Counted from the stretch's first letter, positions 12,641-24,200 are shown. The stretch: 64,000 nucleotides of DNA from Chrysomallon squamiferum (GCA_012295275.1 CM022671.1:9535212-9599211), one strand, 5' to 3'. Numbers and translations are program-made. The notes: a model not told the origin generated them from the letters alone.

Positions 12641-13265
12641 AAAAGAATCCTGCGTTTAAAGAGTACTATGCTTCGATATCTTTTATTAGTTTTTTCTATC
12701 TTTATTCATTCTTTCGTTTTGTTCATTCGCTCACCTGCTTCAATGTTTTCTTTCTTTTCTTTCTTTCCTTCCTTGTTTCTTCTCTTTCTACCTTTACTTC
12801 TTTCTTTTCTACCTTTCTTTCTTTCTTTCTTTCTTTCCATATTTTCTATCTTTGATTTCCTTTCTTTCATTTTTTTTTCATATTATGATTTATTTATTAT
12901 TTATTTATTTATTATTTTTAATCAGTTCATACACTCTGCTCTCACTGACTGTTTATTTATGCTTTTGTAATCGAATTTTCTTTGTTATTTTCTTAATTCC
13001 AGTGAACACATCTCGCACGAGGTAGGCTATTGTACCTATACTAGTGAACACATCTCGGATAAGGGAGAGCACTCTAAATATACCAGTGAACACATCTCAC
13101 ATAAGGGAGGCGACTCTAAAAATCAGTGAACACATCTCACATAAGGGAGGCCACTCTGAAAAACAGTGAACACATGTCACATAAGGGAGGCCACTCTAAA
13201 TATAGCAGTGAGTACATCTCACATAAGGGAAGGTACTCTAAATATACCAGTGAACACATCTCAAG

Positions 13266-13500
13266 TGTTTGTGTTTATTGCGTATGTGATAGAGTTTCAT
13301 CTAAATTATTTTATTTTATTTCTTATATTTTTATTGATGATATATTGTTAATATTGTATTTTTATTGTAGTAAATAATTATTACTGTTTTATTATTATTG
13401 TTATTGTTAACCACAGAGAGAGGGAGGCCACTCTAAATATACCAGTGAATCAGAGTCTCACATAAGGGAGGCCAGAGATACTGAATTTAACAATGAACAC
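13266..13500. repeat. AT-rich break and last remnants of array 1
   Basis: At 13266 the 42-bp series stops inside a repeat and is replaced by about 135 bp of AT-rich sequence with no recognisable feature. At about 13417-13500 broken pieces of the 42-bp unit reappear (AGGGAGGCCACTCTAAAT, then a copy interrupted by CAGAG). They then merge into GAGA-rich sequence. This is a decayed array edge. Confidence 0.75.
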
Positions 13501-13975
13501 AACAAGGAGATAGACAGAGAGAGAGAAAGACACAGGGGTAGATACAGAGACAAAGGAGAGAGAGACACAGAGAAAGACACAGGGGTAGATACAGAGACAA
13601 AGAGAGAGTGACAGAGAGATAGAGTGAGGAAGAGAGAGGACAGGAGAGAGAGAGAGACGGGGAGGGAGAGAGAGAGATAGAGAGACAGGAGAGGGAGAAG
13701 GAGAAGAAAAAGAGATAGGGACAGAGAGAGATAGAGAGATACAGGGAGAGTCAGACAGAGAGAGACATAGAGGGACAGAGAAAGAGAAAGAGAGAGCGAC
13801 AGAGAGACAGATAGAAGAAGGGGTAGAGACAGGAAAGAGAGATAGAGAGACAACCAGAGCGAGAGATAGAGACAGGCAGAGAGAAAGATAGTGAGAGAGA
13901 GAGAGAGAGAGACAAGCAGAGCCAGAAATAGAGAGACAGTCAGTCAGACAGACAGACAGACAGAGAGAAAGAGTG
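13500..13975 (+). repeat. Polypurine (GAGA/GACA) tract of about 470 bp
   Basis: The plus strand is almost entirely A and G with regularly placed C in GACA. A longer internal repeat (GACACAGGGGTAGATACAGA) occurs at about 13529 and 13577. Open frames on both strands (Arg/Glu-rich and Ser/Leu-rich) are simple-sequence artefacts. Such strand-asymmetric DNA can form triplex or R-loop structures; that is general knowledge, not shown here. Confidence 0.9.
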
Positions 13976-14593
13976 ATCTACACCGAGAACATTCTACGCC
14001 AAAAAGTTCGAAACCAAACAGGTTCTTTCAATACTGGCTTCAGTGTGCTAATCAACAAAATGTCATTGGTGATTGACAGTAGGATGGCTGAAATTCAGAC
14101 CATTTAAATTGAAGTATTCTGGTCATTCGTATAATGAATAACCAAATATATTGCAACTTCTGTCTGAATTATGGGTTCAAGTGTCTCACGATTTTTTTTT
14201 CTCTAAACAAAAATAGCAACAGTGTGCACCTGTCTTCAGACTCAGGTTCCATCAATGCGTCTTCATGGATTCGGTTGTTTTCTGCTCTAGCTTTGCTATC
14301 AGCTGAATCACGGGCGTGGTCTCCTTGCAGCATCCTCCCTCTGTTGTATTACTGGCGCCCTGCAAACCGAGCTTCGTCGATTTTCAGTGCTCTTCATCAG
14401 TTCTTATCATTTCTCCACGATTGTTAACGGAAACAATTTGGGTACAAATGTTACGACACATGCTGAACCAATCACATATTGATTCGTTACCTCAACCAGT
14501 CAACTCTTGCATGTTATCATAAGATGCATCTTCAATAAAATATAAAAAAGTTAATTCTAAAATTTGGCACAGAAAAAGATTGCAATGGTCTTT
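13976..14593. other. Unique non-repetitive spacer between array 1 and array 2
   Basis: This is the only mixed-composition, non-periodic stretch between the first two satellites. Its frames of up to 97 codons have no recognisable motif. On the minus strand, 14400-14360 holds a CTGATGA...GAAA arrangement discussed under findings. No gene can be supported. Confidence 0.5.
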
Positions 14594-17295
14594 TTAATTA
14601 ATTGAATTTTTGCTTCTTTTAGAATTGTATATGCATTCAGTAGGAGATATTTCTCTGTATATGTGTGTATGTGTGTGTTTGTGTGTATGGTTATATATAC
14701 ATACTAAGGAAACTAAAAATCATATCGTTTAGAATTATCTCCCTTTAGTGATATGTGTTCAGAAACACAGATTAGGTCCATTACTTGAGATGTACTCACT
14801 GACGAAAGTAAAAATTATATCGATTAGACTTATCTCCCTTTAGTGATATGTGTTCACGAACAGAGATTAGAGTTAGGTCCCTTACGTGAGATGTACTCAC
14901 TAAGGAATCTAAAAATTATTTCGATTTTCCATAATACAGTATAATACTTTATTTATTTGTTTACTTATTCATTTATTTTATCTGTCTCCTTTGCTTGTTG
15001 TTGTTAAAATAAAACAATCAGTAAATAAAATTATTTATTGTGTCATTTAATAGAATTGGTTTTTATTATCAGAATATATTATTTCTTTTTGTATTGTATT
15101 AATATTCTGATGTTTATTTATTATTAAATTTTCGGACAATTTTTAATTAATTAAATTTTGTTTCTTTTAGAATTTTATATGCATTCAGTACCAGATGTTT
15201 CTCTGTATATGTGTGTGTGTATATATATATATATATACTAAGCAAACTAAAAATGATATCGATTAGACTTATCTCCCTTTAGTGATGTGTGTTCACGAAA
15301 AGAGATTAGAGTTAGGTCCCTTACGTGAGATGTACTCACTAAGCAAAGTAAAAATTATATGAATTAGACTTATCTCCCTTTTGTGATATGTGTTCACAAA
15401 CACAGATTAGTGTTAGTTCCATTACTTGAGATGTACTCACTAAGGAAAGTAAAAATTATATGGATTAGACTTATCTCCCTTTAGTGATATGTGTTCACAA
15501 ACACAGATTAGAGTTAGTTCCATTACTTGAGATGTACTCACTAAGCACAGTAAGAATTATATCGATTAGACTTATCTCCCTTTAGTGATATGTGTTCACG
15601 AACAGAGATTAGAGTTACGTCCCTTACATGAGATGTACTCACTAACGAATCTAAAAATTATATCAATTTTCCACAATGCAGTTTGATACTTTATTTATTT
15701 GTTTACTTATTTATTTATTCTATCCTATCTACTTTACTTGTTGTTTCTACAATAAATTATTTTATTTACTGACTTTTTTATTTTGTCATTTGATAGAATG
15801 GGCTTTCAATTTCAGAATTTATTATTTCTTTTGTATTTTATTAATATTCTGATATTTATTTATTATAAAATTTTCTGGGAATATTTAATTAATTGAATTT
15901 TGTCTCTTTTAGAATTTTATATGCATTGAGTACAGGATGTTTATCTGTATATGTGTTTGTGTGTGAATGTGTGTATTTGTATATGTGTCTATGTCTATAT
16001 ATATATATATATATACTAAGAAAACTAAAAATCAAATCATTTACAATTATCTCCCTTTAGTGATATGTGTTCAGAAACACAGATTAGAGTTTTGTCAATT
16101 ACTTGAGATGTACTCACTAAGGAATGTAAAAATTATATAGATTAGACTTACCTCCCTTTAGTGATATGTGTTCACAAACACAGATTAGAGTTAGTTTCAT
16201 TACTTGACATGTACTCACTAAGCACAGTAAGAATTATATCGATAAGACTTATCTCCCTTTACTGATATGTGTTCACGAACAGAGATTAGAGTTAGGTCCC
16301 TTACGTGAGATGTACTCACTAAGGAATCTAAAAATTATGTCGATTTTCCACAATAATACTTTATTTATTTGTTTACTTATTTATTTATTTTATCCTGTCT
16401 CCTTTGCTTAGCAACAAAATAAAACAATCAGTAAATAAAATTATTTATTGCATCATTTGATAGAATGGGTTTTTATTATCAGAATATATTATTTCCTTTT
16501 GTATTTTATTAATATTCTGATGTTTATTTATTATTAAATTTTCTGACAATTTTTAATTAATTGAATTTTGTTTCTTTTAGAATTTTATATGCATTCAGTA
16601 CCAGATGTTTCTCTGTATATGTGTGTGTATTTGTATATGTGTCTATATATATATATATATACAAAGCAAACTAAAAATGATATCGATTAGACTTCTCTCC
16701 CTTTAGTGATATGTGTCCACTAACACACATTACAGTTAGGTCCCTTACGTGAGATGTAGTCACTAGGGAAAGTAAAAATTATATGGATTAGACTTATCTC
16801 CCTTTTGACATGTGTTAGTGATTACAGTTAGTGAGTACATCTCACGTAAGGGACCTAAGCAAAGTAAACATTATATGGATTAGACTTATCTCCCTTTAGT
16901 GATATGTGTTCACAAACACAGATTAGAGTTAGTTCCATTACTTGAGATGTACTCACTAAGCACAGTAAGAATTATATCGATTATACTTATCTCCCTTTAC
17001 TGATATGTGTTCACGAACAGATATTAGAGATCGGTCCCTTACGTGAGATGTACTCACTAAGGAATCTAAAAATTATATCGATTTTCCACAATACAGTTTG
17101 ATACTTTATTTATTTGTTTACTTATTTATTTATTCTATGCTGTCTAGTTTACTTGTTGTTTTTACAATAAATTATTTTATTTACTGACTTTTTTTTTTGT
17201 CATTTGATAGAATGGATTTTTAATTTCAGAATTTATTATTTCTTTTGTTTTTTATTAATATTCTGATATTTATTTATTATTAAATTTTCTGGCAA
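14594..17295 (-). repeat. Array 2: satellite sharing the array 1 core in reverse orientation
   Basis: Blocks of ~101-107-bp monomers alternate with AT-rich spacers. Spacers restart at about 14924, 15666, 16345 and 17081 (TTTTCCAYAATRCAG), a period of about 680-740 bp. Each spacer ends with TATATGCATTCAGTA and a TG/TA microsatellite. Each monomer contains CTCCCTTTAGTGATATGTG and CCCTTACGTGAGATGTACTC about 55 bp apart. Their reverse complements match the array 1 repeat (GTGAACACATCTCACATAAG), so each monomer is a diverged dimer of array 1-like units on the minus strand. No coding capacity. Confidence 0.9.
16830..16856 (+). other. 27-bp in-place micro-inversion inside array 2
   Basis: In the other monomers the order is CAGATTAGAGTT, then an AGGTCC...CTCACT segment, then AAGCAAAGTAAA. 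Here the flanks are kept but the middle segment is reverse-complemented and reads AGTGAGTACATCTCACG then TAAGGGACCT. With the normally oriented copy at 16739-16764 it forms an inverted repeat matching at 25 of 26 positions. Confidence 0.8.
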
Positions 17296-17470
17296 GAATG
17301 TTGTATTGATGGAGTCCCCTATCAAAGGATGGACGGTGATTGATATAGGCAAAACTGCAGAAGTATGTTGAGATAGTCAAAGGAATACTGCCAGCACATG
17401 CACTTTCTGGCAGTGACACCGTTGCCTCCTATTTTGGAATGTGAAAGAACACTCTACTCAGAACACTTCT
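17296..17470 (+). pseudogene. Relic of a protein with an SGxDTVxxYFG motif
   Basis: Between arrays 2 and 3 lies about 170 bp with protein-like reading. Frame 1 (from 17303) gives VLMESPIKGWTVIDIGKTAE, then stops. Frame 2 (from 17355) gives LQKYVEIVKGILPAHALSGS and continues DTVASYFGM, a TGA at 17442-17444, then KNTLLRTL. The pattern AHAL-(T/S)GCDTV-(x)-FGIGK is one I associate with large uncharacterised, transposon-like proteins in invertebrates. It resembles the helix-hairpin-helix region of FEN1/XPG-type nucleases. Here the usual Cys is Ser and the Gly before Lys is a stop (GGA to TGA would explain it). One frameshift and one stop mark it as dead. The nuclease comparison is inference. Confidence 0.45.
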
Positions 17471-20469
17471 AATATTATTTCATTTAATTTTTCAGTACAA
17501 ACTATTTTTATATTTCACTTTTTAGTAATTTCTTCTAAACAGAATGTACAGTCATTTCTGTCTACGATTTAGGTGATGTTCTTCTGCCGCAGCATTTTAA
17601 GAAAAAAAGATGTATTTGAAGACTTTTTTTTCTCATATACATTTTTCAAGCAATTTTTTTAATTTTTCCAATTTTTATTAATTTGTTCATTTTTACGAAA
17701 TGTACAGACATTTTTGTTCTTTTACAGACATTTCTGTTTACCATTTCGGTGATGTCCTTCGACTACATCATTCTTAATCAGAAGGTGCATGTGTAGATTC
17801 TTCTCTTCAGCTTCCTCTTCTCATCCTGAGAAAACAAGCCGTACAAATGTCTATATTTCATTTCACAAACATTAAAACAACTACAAATTTAATTCCGTCA
17901 TTATTAGGTGTTACCTTCATTACTATCATCATCATGATAATTCTTAATATTCTCTTTGATAATGATGATGATGACGTTGATGTCATCGTTGTTATTGCTC
18001 TGTTAACTGTATGATTGTCATCATCAGTATTCTCACTATTACTATTTCTTTTTATTCTAAACATTTTACTCCCATTAAAATTAATTTATTTCTTTTTATT
18101 TTAATACTTTTTCTACCATTTCGATGATGTCCTTCGACTACACCATTCTTAACCAGAAGGTGCATATGTAGATTCTCCTCTTCTGTTTCCTCTTCTCATC
18201 CAGAAGGCATTTCTGTTTTCCATTTCGGTGATGTCCTTCGACTACACCATTCTTAAGCAGATGGTGCATGTGTGGATTCTCCTCTTCGGTTTTGTCTTCT
18301 GATCCTGAGTAAACAAACCGTAGAAATGTCATTATTTCCTTTAACTAACATTAAAACAAATACAAAATTAATTCCATCTGTACTAGTGTTACTCTCATTA
18401 CTATCATTATCATAATAATTCTCATTATTCTCTTTGATAGTGACGATGATGACATTGATGTCATCATTGTTATTTCTCTTGTTAATAGCTGTATGATTCT
18501 CATCATCAGTATTATCACTATTACTATTTTCATTATTGATGTAAAAATTTTTACTCTTATTGAAATTAATTTATTTCATTTTATTTTAATAACTTTTTCT
18601 AAAGGAAATACTTTTATTTTTCACTTTTTAGTAACTTGTTCTTTACAAAATGTGCAGGCATTTCTGTTTACCATTTCGGTGATGTCCTTCGACTACACCA
18701 TTCTTAAGCAGACGGTGCATGTGTGGATTCTCCTCTTCAGCCTCCTCTTCGCTTTCCTCTTCGGTTTCCTCTTCTCATCCTGATAAAACAAACCGTAGAA
18801 ATGTCGTTATTTCATTTAACAAACATTAAAACAAATACAAAATTCCACGACTACTGGTGTTACTCTTATTGTTTTAATCATATTGTTCTTAAATTCTGCT
18901 TCATGATGGTGATGATGTTTTTAATTAAATTTACTACTATCACTATCAATATTATTTTTACTAATATTATTACTATTAATTTCTTTCATTTTATTTCAAT
19001 TACTTTTTTCAAGCAAATATTTCTTTTTCCAATTTTTATTAATTTGTTCTTTACCAAATGTACAGCCATTTCTGTTTACCATTTCGGTGATGTCCTTCGA
19101 CTACACCATTCTTAAGCAGAAGGTGCATATGTAGATTCTTCTCTGCAGCTTCCTCTTCTCATCCTGAGAAAACAAGCCGTAAAAATGTCTATATTTCATT
19201 TCACAAACATTAAAACAACTACAAATTTAATTCCGTCATTATTAGGTGTTACCTTCATTACTATCATCATCATGATAATTCTTAATATTTTCTTTGATAA
19301 TGGTAGTGATGACGTTGATGTCATCGTTGTTATTGCTCTGTTAACTGTATGATTGTCATCATCAGTATTCTCACTATTACTATTTCTTTTCATTATTAAC
19401 ATTTTTATTCTAAACATTTTACTACCATTAAAATTAATTTATTTCATTTTATTTTAATACTTTTTCTACCATTTCGATGATGTCCTTCGACTACACCATT
19501 CTTAACCAGAAGGTGCATATGTAGATTCTCCTCTTCTGTTCCCTCTTCTCATCCAGAAGGCATTTCTGTTTTCCATTTCGGTGACGTCCTTTGACTAGAC
19601 CATTCTTAAGCAGATGGTGCATGTGTGGATTCTCCTCTTCGGTTTCGTCTTCTCATCCTGAGAAAACAAACCGTAGAAATGTCATTATTTCATTTAACAA
19701 ACATTAAAACAAATACAAAATTAATTCCATGACTACTAGTGTTACTCTCATTACTATCATTATCATAATAATTCTCATTATTCTCTTTGATAGTGACGAT
19801 GATGACATTGATGTCATCATTGTTATCTCTCTTGTTAATAGCTGTATGATTCTCATCATCAGTATTATCACTATTACTATTTTCATTATAGATGTAAAAA
19901 ATTTTACTCTTATTGAAATTAATTTATTTCATTTTATTTTAATAACTTTTTCTAAAGCAAATACTTTTATTTTTCACTTTTTAGTAACTTGTTCTTTACA
20001 AAATGTGCAGGCATTTCTGTTTACCATTTCGGTGATGTCCTTCGACTACACCATTCTTAAGCAGAAGGTGCATGTGTAGATTCTCTTCAGTTTCGTCTTC
20101 TCATCCTGGGAAAATAAACCGTAGATTTGTCTATATTTCTTTTAACAAACATTAGAACAAATTTAATTTCATCATTACTAATGTTACCGTCATTACTATC
20201 ATCATCATTATAATTATTATTATTCTCTTTGATAATGATGATGATGATGTTGATGTCATCAATGTTATTGCTCGTTAACTATATGATTGTCATCATCAGT
20301 ATTATCACTATTACTATTTTATTTTGATTACTATTATTAAATTTAATATATTTCATTTGATTTTTATTACTTTTTCTAAAGCAAATAAGTTTATTTTTCA
20401 CTTTTTATTAACTTGTTCTTTACAAAACATACAAGCATTTCTGTTTACCATTTCGGTGATGTCCTTCGC

Positions 20470-21240
20470 CTACACCATTCTTAAGCAGAAGGTGCATGTG
20501 TAGACATCAATATGTCTACGTTAAAATGGATACATGCCAACTGAAATGGCAGAAATCCGAGGAAAATGAAAAACCCGTTCCTGGCTTCATCTGTGGATTC
20601 TGGTATTCATTTTCCTCTTGTGCTACTGGGAAAAAAACCGTAGGAATGTCAGTATTTCATTTTTCAAACTTTAAATCAAATAAAGAAATAATTCCGTCAT
20701 TACTAGTGTTACCCTTTTTATTATCATCATAATATATCACATATTCTCTTTGATGATGAAGATATTCCTGATAATGTTGTTGTTGTAGTTGTTGTTTCTG
20801 TTGTTATTCTCATTATTATTCTCATTTTCAGTACTGCCATTATTGTTTTTACTATTGTTTTTGTTGTTAATATAACTTTATTTTATTTTGTTTTATCTCA
20901 TCTCACTCCCTTTAATTACTTGTTATGAAGCCAATACTTTTCTTTTTTATTAAGCTTTTTCAAAAAATGTACAGGAATTTCTCTTTACCATTCAGATGAT
21001 GTCTCTCTCCTGCAGCACTCTTTCACCTTCTTCACCTGTGAGATCTACGGATTATAAAGCAGAACATGCATGTGTAGACATCAGTATTAAGAGTCTGATG
21101 CCTACGTTAAAATAAATACACGCCCACCCAAATGCCGGCAAACCCCCAAAAATTAAAAACCTATTCCTGATTTCAGCTGTGTATTCCTGTCTTCATTTTC
21201 CTCTTCTCATCCTGTGAAAAAAATCTAAAAATGTCAGAAG
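20470..21240 (+). repeat. Divergent monomer type in array 3 (first copy)
   Basis: Here the standard monomer continues into different sequence. GTAGACAT-CAAT-ATGTCTAC (a perfect 8-bp stem with a 4-base loop) lies at about 20500-20519. It is followed by GTTAAAATGGATACATGCCA, CTCCTGCAGCACTCTTTCAC, and a second related segment with ACGCCCACCCAAATGCCGGC. It is GC-richer than the rest of the array. It recurs at 34.3-34.66 kb and, decayed, at 38.29-38.42 kb. Confidence 0.8.
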
Positions 21241-24200
21241 TTCATATAACAAACATTAAAACAAATACAAAATTAATTCCATGACTACTAGTATTACACT
21301 TATTGTTTTAATCATATTGTTATTAAATTCTCCTTCATGATGGTCATGTCTTCAAATTTAATAATCACTACTATCACTATCAATATTAGTTTTATTAATA
21401 TTATTACTATTAATTTCTTTCATTTAATTTTAATTAGCTTTTTAAAGCAAATATTTCTTTTTTCACTTTTTATTAATTTTTTCTTCACAAAATGTACAGG
21501 CATTTCTGTTTACCATTTCGGTGATGTCCTTTCACTACACCATTCTTAAGCAGAAGGTGCATGTGTAGATTCTCCTCTTCAGTTTCGTCTTCTCATCCTC
21601 AAAAAACAAACCGTAGAAATTTTATTATTTCATTTAACAAACTTTAAAACAAATACAAACTTAATGTTACCATCATTACTATCATCATCATGATAATTCT
21701 TACTAATCTCTTCAATCTGATGATGAAGTTGACGTTGATATCATCATTGTTATTGCTCTTAAAATTAATTGACTTCATTCATAAGTATTTTCATTTTTGC
21801 AATTTTGATTATTATTGTAAACATTATTACTATTATTAAAATTAATTTATCTCATTTTATTTTAATTACTTTTTTAAAGCAAATATTTTTATTTTTCAGT
21901 TTTTATAAACTTCTTCTTTACAAAATGTACAAGCATTTCTGATACCATTTCTGTGATGTCCTTCGCCTACACCATTCTTAAGCAGAAGGTGCATGTGCAG
22001 ATTCTCCTCTTCAGTTTCGTCTTCTCATCCTCAGAAAACAAACCGTAGAAATTTTATTATTTCATTTAACAAACTTTAAAACAAATACAAACTTAATAGT
22101 GTTACCATCATTACTATCATCATCATGATAATTCTTACTAATCTCTTCAATCTGATGATGAAGTTGACGTTGATATCATCATTGTTATTGCTCTTGCGAA
22201 CTTCATTATTGCAATTTTGATTATTATTGTAAACATTATTACTATTATTAAAATTAATTTATCTCATTTTATTTTAATTACTTTTTTAAAGCAAATATTT
22301 TTATTTTTCAGTTTTTATAAACTTCTTCTTTACAAAATGTACAAGCATTTCTGATACCATTTCTGTGATGTCCTTCGCCTACACCATTCTTAAGCAGAAG
22401 GTGCATGTGCAGATTTTCTTGTCCTGTTTCTTCTTCTAATCCTGAAGGCATGTCTGATTATCACATCTGTGATGTCCTTCGCCCACACCATTCTTAAGCA
22501 GAAGGTTCATGTGTAGATTCTCCTCTTCAGCCTCCTCTTTGGTTTTCTCTTCGGTTTCCTCTTCGGTTTCCTCTTCTCATCCTGAGAAAACAAACCGTAG
22601 AAATGTCGATATTTCATTTAACAAACATTAAAACAAATACAAGATTAATTCCATGACTACTAGTGTTACTCTTATTGTTTTAATCATATTGTTCTTAAAT
22701 TCTGCTTCATGATGGTGATGATGTTTTTAATTAAATTTACTACTATCACTATCAATATTATTTTTACTAATATTATTACTATTAATTTCTTTCATTTTAT
22801 TTGAATTACGTTTTTCAAGCAAATATTTCTGTTTCCAATTTTTATTAATTTGTTCTTTACGAAATGTACAGACATTTCTGTTTACCATTTCGGTGATGTC
22901 CTTCGACTACATCATTCTTAATCAGAAGGTGCATGTGTAGATTCTTCTCTTCAGCTTCCTCTTCTCATCCTGAGAAAACAAGCCGTACAAATGTCTATAT
23001 TTCATTTCACAAACATTAAAACAACTACAAATTTAATTCCGTCATTATTAGGTGTTACCTTCATTACTATCATCATCATGATAATTCTTAATATTCTCTT
23101 TGATAATGGTAGTGATGACGTTGATGTCATCGTTGTTATTGCTCTGTTAACTGTATGATTGTCATCATCAGTATTCTCACTATTACTATTTCTTTTTATT
23201 CTAAACATTTTACTCCCATTAAAATTAATTTATTTCTTTTTATTTTAATACTTTTTCTACCATTTCGATGATGTCCTTCGACTACACCATTCTTAACCAG
23301 AAGGTGCATATGTAGATTCTCCTCTTCTGTTTCCTCTTCTCATCCAGAAGGCATTTCTGTTTTCCATTTCGGTGATGTCCTTCGACTACACCATTCTTAA
23401 GCAGATGGTGCATGTGTGGATTCTCCTCTTCGGTTTTGTCTTCTGATCCTGAGTAAACAAACCGTAGAAATGTCATTATTTCCTTTAACTAACATTAAAA
23501 CAAATACAAAATTAATTCCATCTGTACTAGTGTTACTCTCATTACTATCATTATCATAATAATTCTCATTATTCTCTTTGATAGTGACGATGATGACATT
23601 GATGTCATCATTGTTATTTCTCTTGTTAATAGCTGTATGATTCTCATCATCAGTATTATCACTATTACTATTTTCATTATTGATGTAAAAAATTTTACTC
23701 TTATTGAAATTAATTTATTTCATTTTATTTTAATAACTTTTTCTAAAGCAAATACTTTTATTTTTCACTTTTTAGTAACTTGTTCTTTACAAAATGTGCA
23801 GGCATTTCTGTTTACCATTTCGGTGATGTCCTTCGACTACACCATTCTTAAGCAGACGGTGCATGTGTGGATTCTCCTCTTCAGCCTCCTCTTCGGTTTC
23901 CTCTTCTCATCCTGAGAAAACAAACCGTACAAATGTCGTTATTTCATTTAACAAACATTAAAACAAATACAAAATTAATTCCATGACTACTAGTGTTACT
24001 CTTATTGTTTTAATCATATTGTTCTTAAATTCTGCTTCATGATGGTGATGATGTTTTTAATTAAATTTACTACTATCACTATCAATATTATTTTTTATTT
24101 TTAATATTATTTTTTTTTTTTTTTAATTTCTTTTCATTTTATTTGAATTTTTTTTTTAAAGCAAAAATTTTTTTTTTCCAATTTTTTATTAATTTGTTCT

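Larger units (their letters stand above)
3773..13265 (+). repeat. Array 1: two-tier satellite with nested 40/42-bp minisatellite
   Basis: The unit is (a) a CTTT-rich and TTTATT-rich spacer, (b) a conserved anchor containing CTCTGCTCTCACTGACTG and CGAATTTTCTTTGTTA, (c) a block of tandem 40/42-bp repeats starting GTGAACACATCTCACATAAG, and (d) an exit segment with TTCAGTCAGTTAGTATTCTC, TGCAGTCTACATATGAT and GAATAAAA. Thirteen anchors are seen, at about 4005, 4358, 4748, 5522, 6114, 6889, 8008, 8692, 9478, 10337, 11167, 12028 and 12918, so units are about 350-1120 bp. Length varies mainly with the number of 40/42-bp repeats. Units ending AAATATACC are 42 bp; those ending AAAAAGC are 40 bp and shift the reading frame. 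That argues against a coding role. Confidence 0.95.

Noticed and set aside
3773-13265. CRISPR-like array of 40-42-bp repeats
   Set aside because: Repeats are directly adjacent with no unique spacers, the DNA is clearly from an animal genome, and no cas-like genes are present.
13458-14076. Ser/Leu-rich and Arg/Glu-rich frames across the GAGA tract
   Set aside because: Pure translation of polypurine simple sequence.
18138-18332. 64-codon minus-strand frame repeated identically at 23282, 26007 and 27348
   Set aside because: Repetition follows from the satellite period. Neighbouring monomers do not keep the frame, and it matches no known domain.
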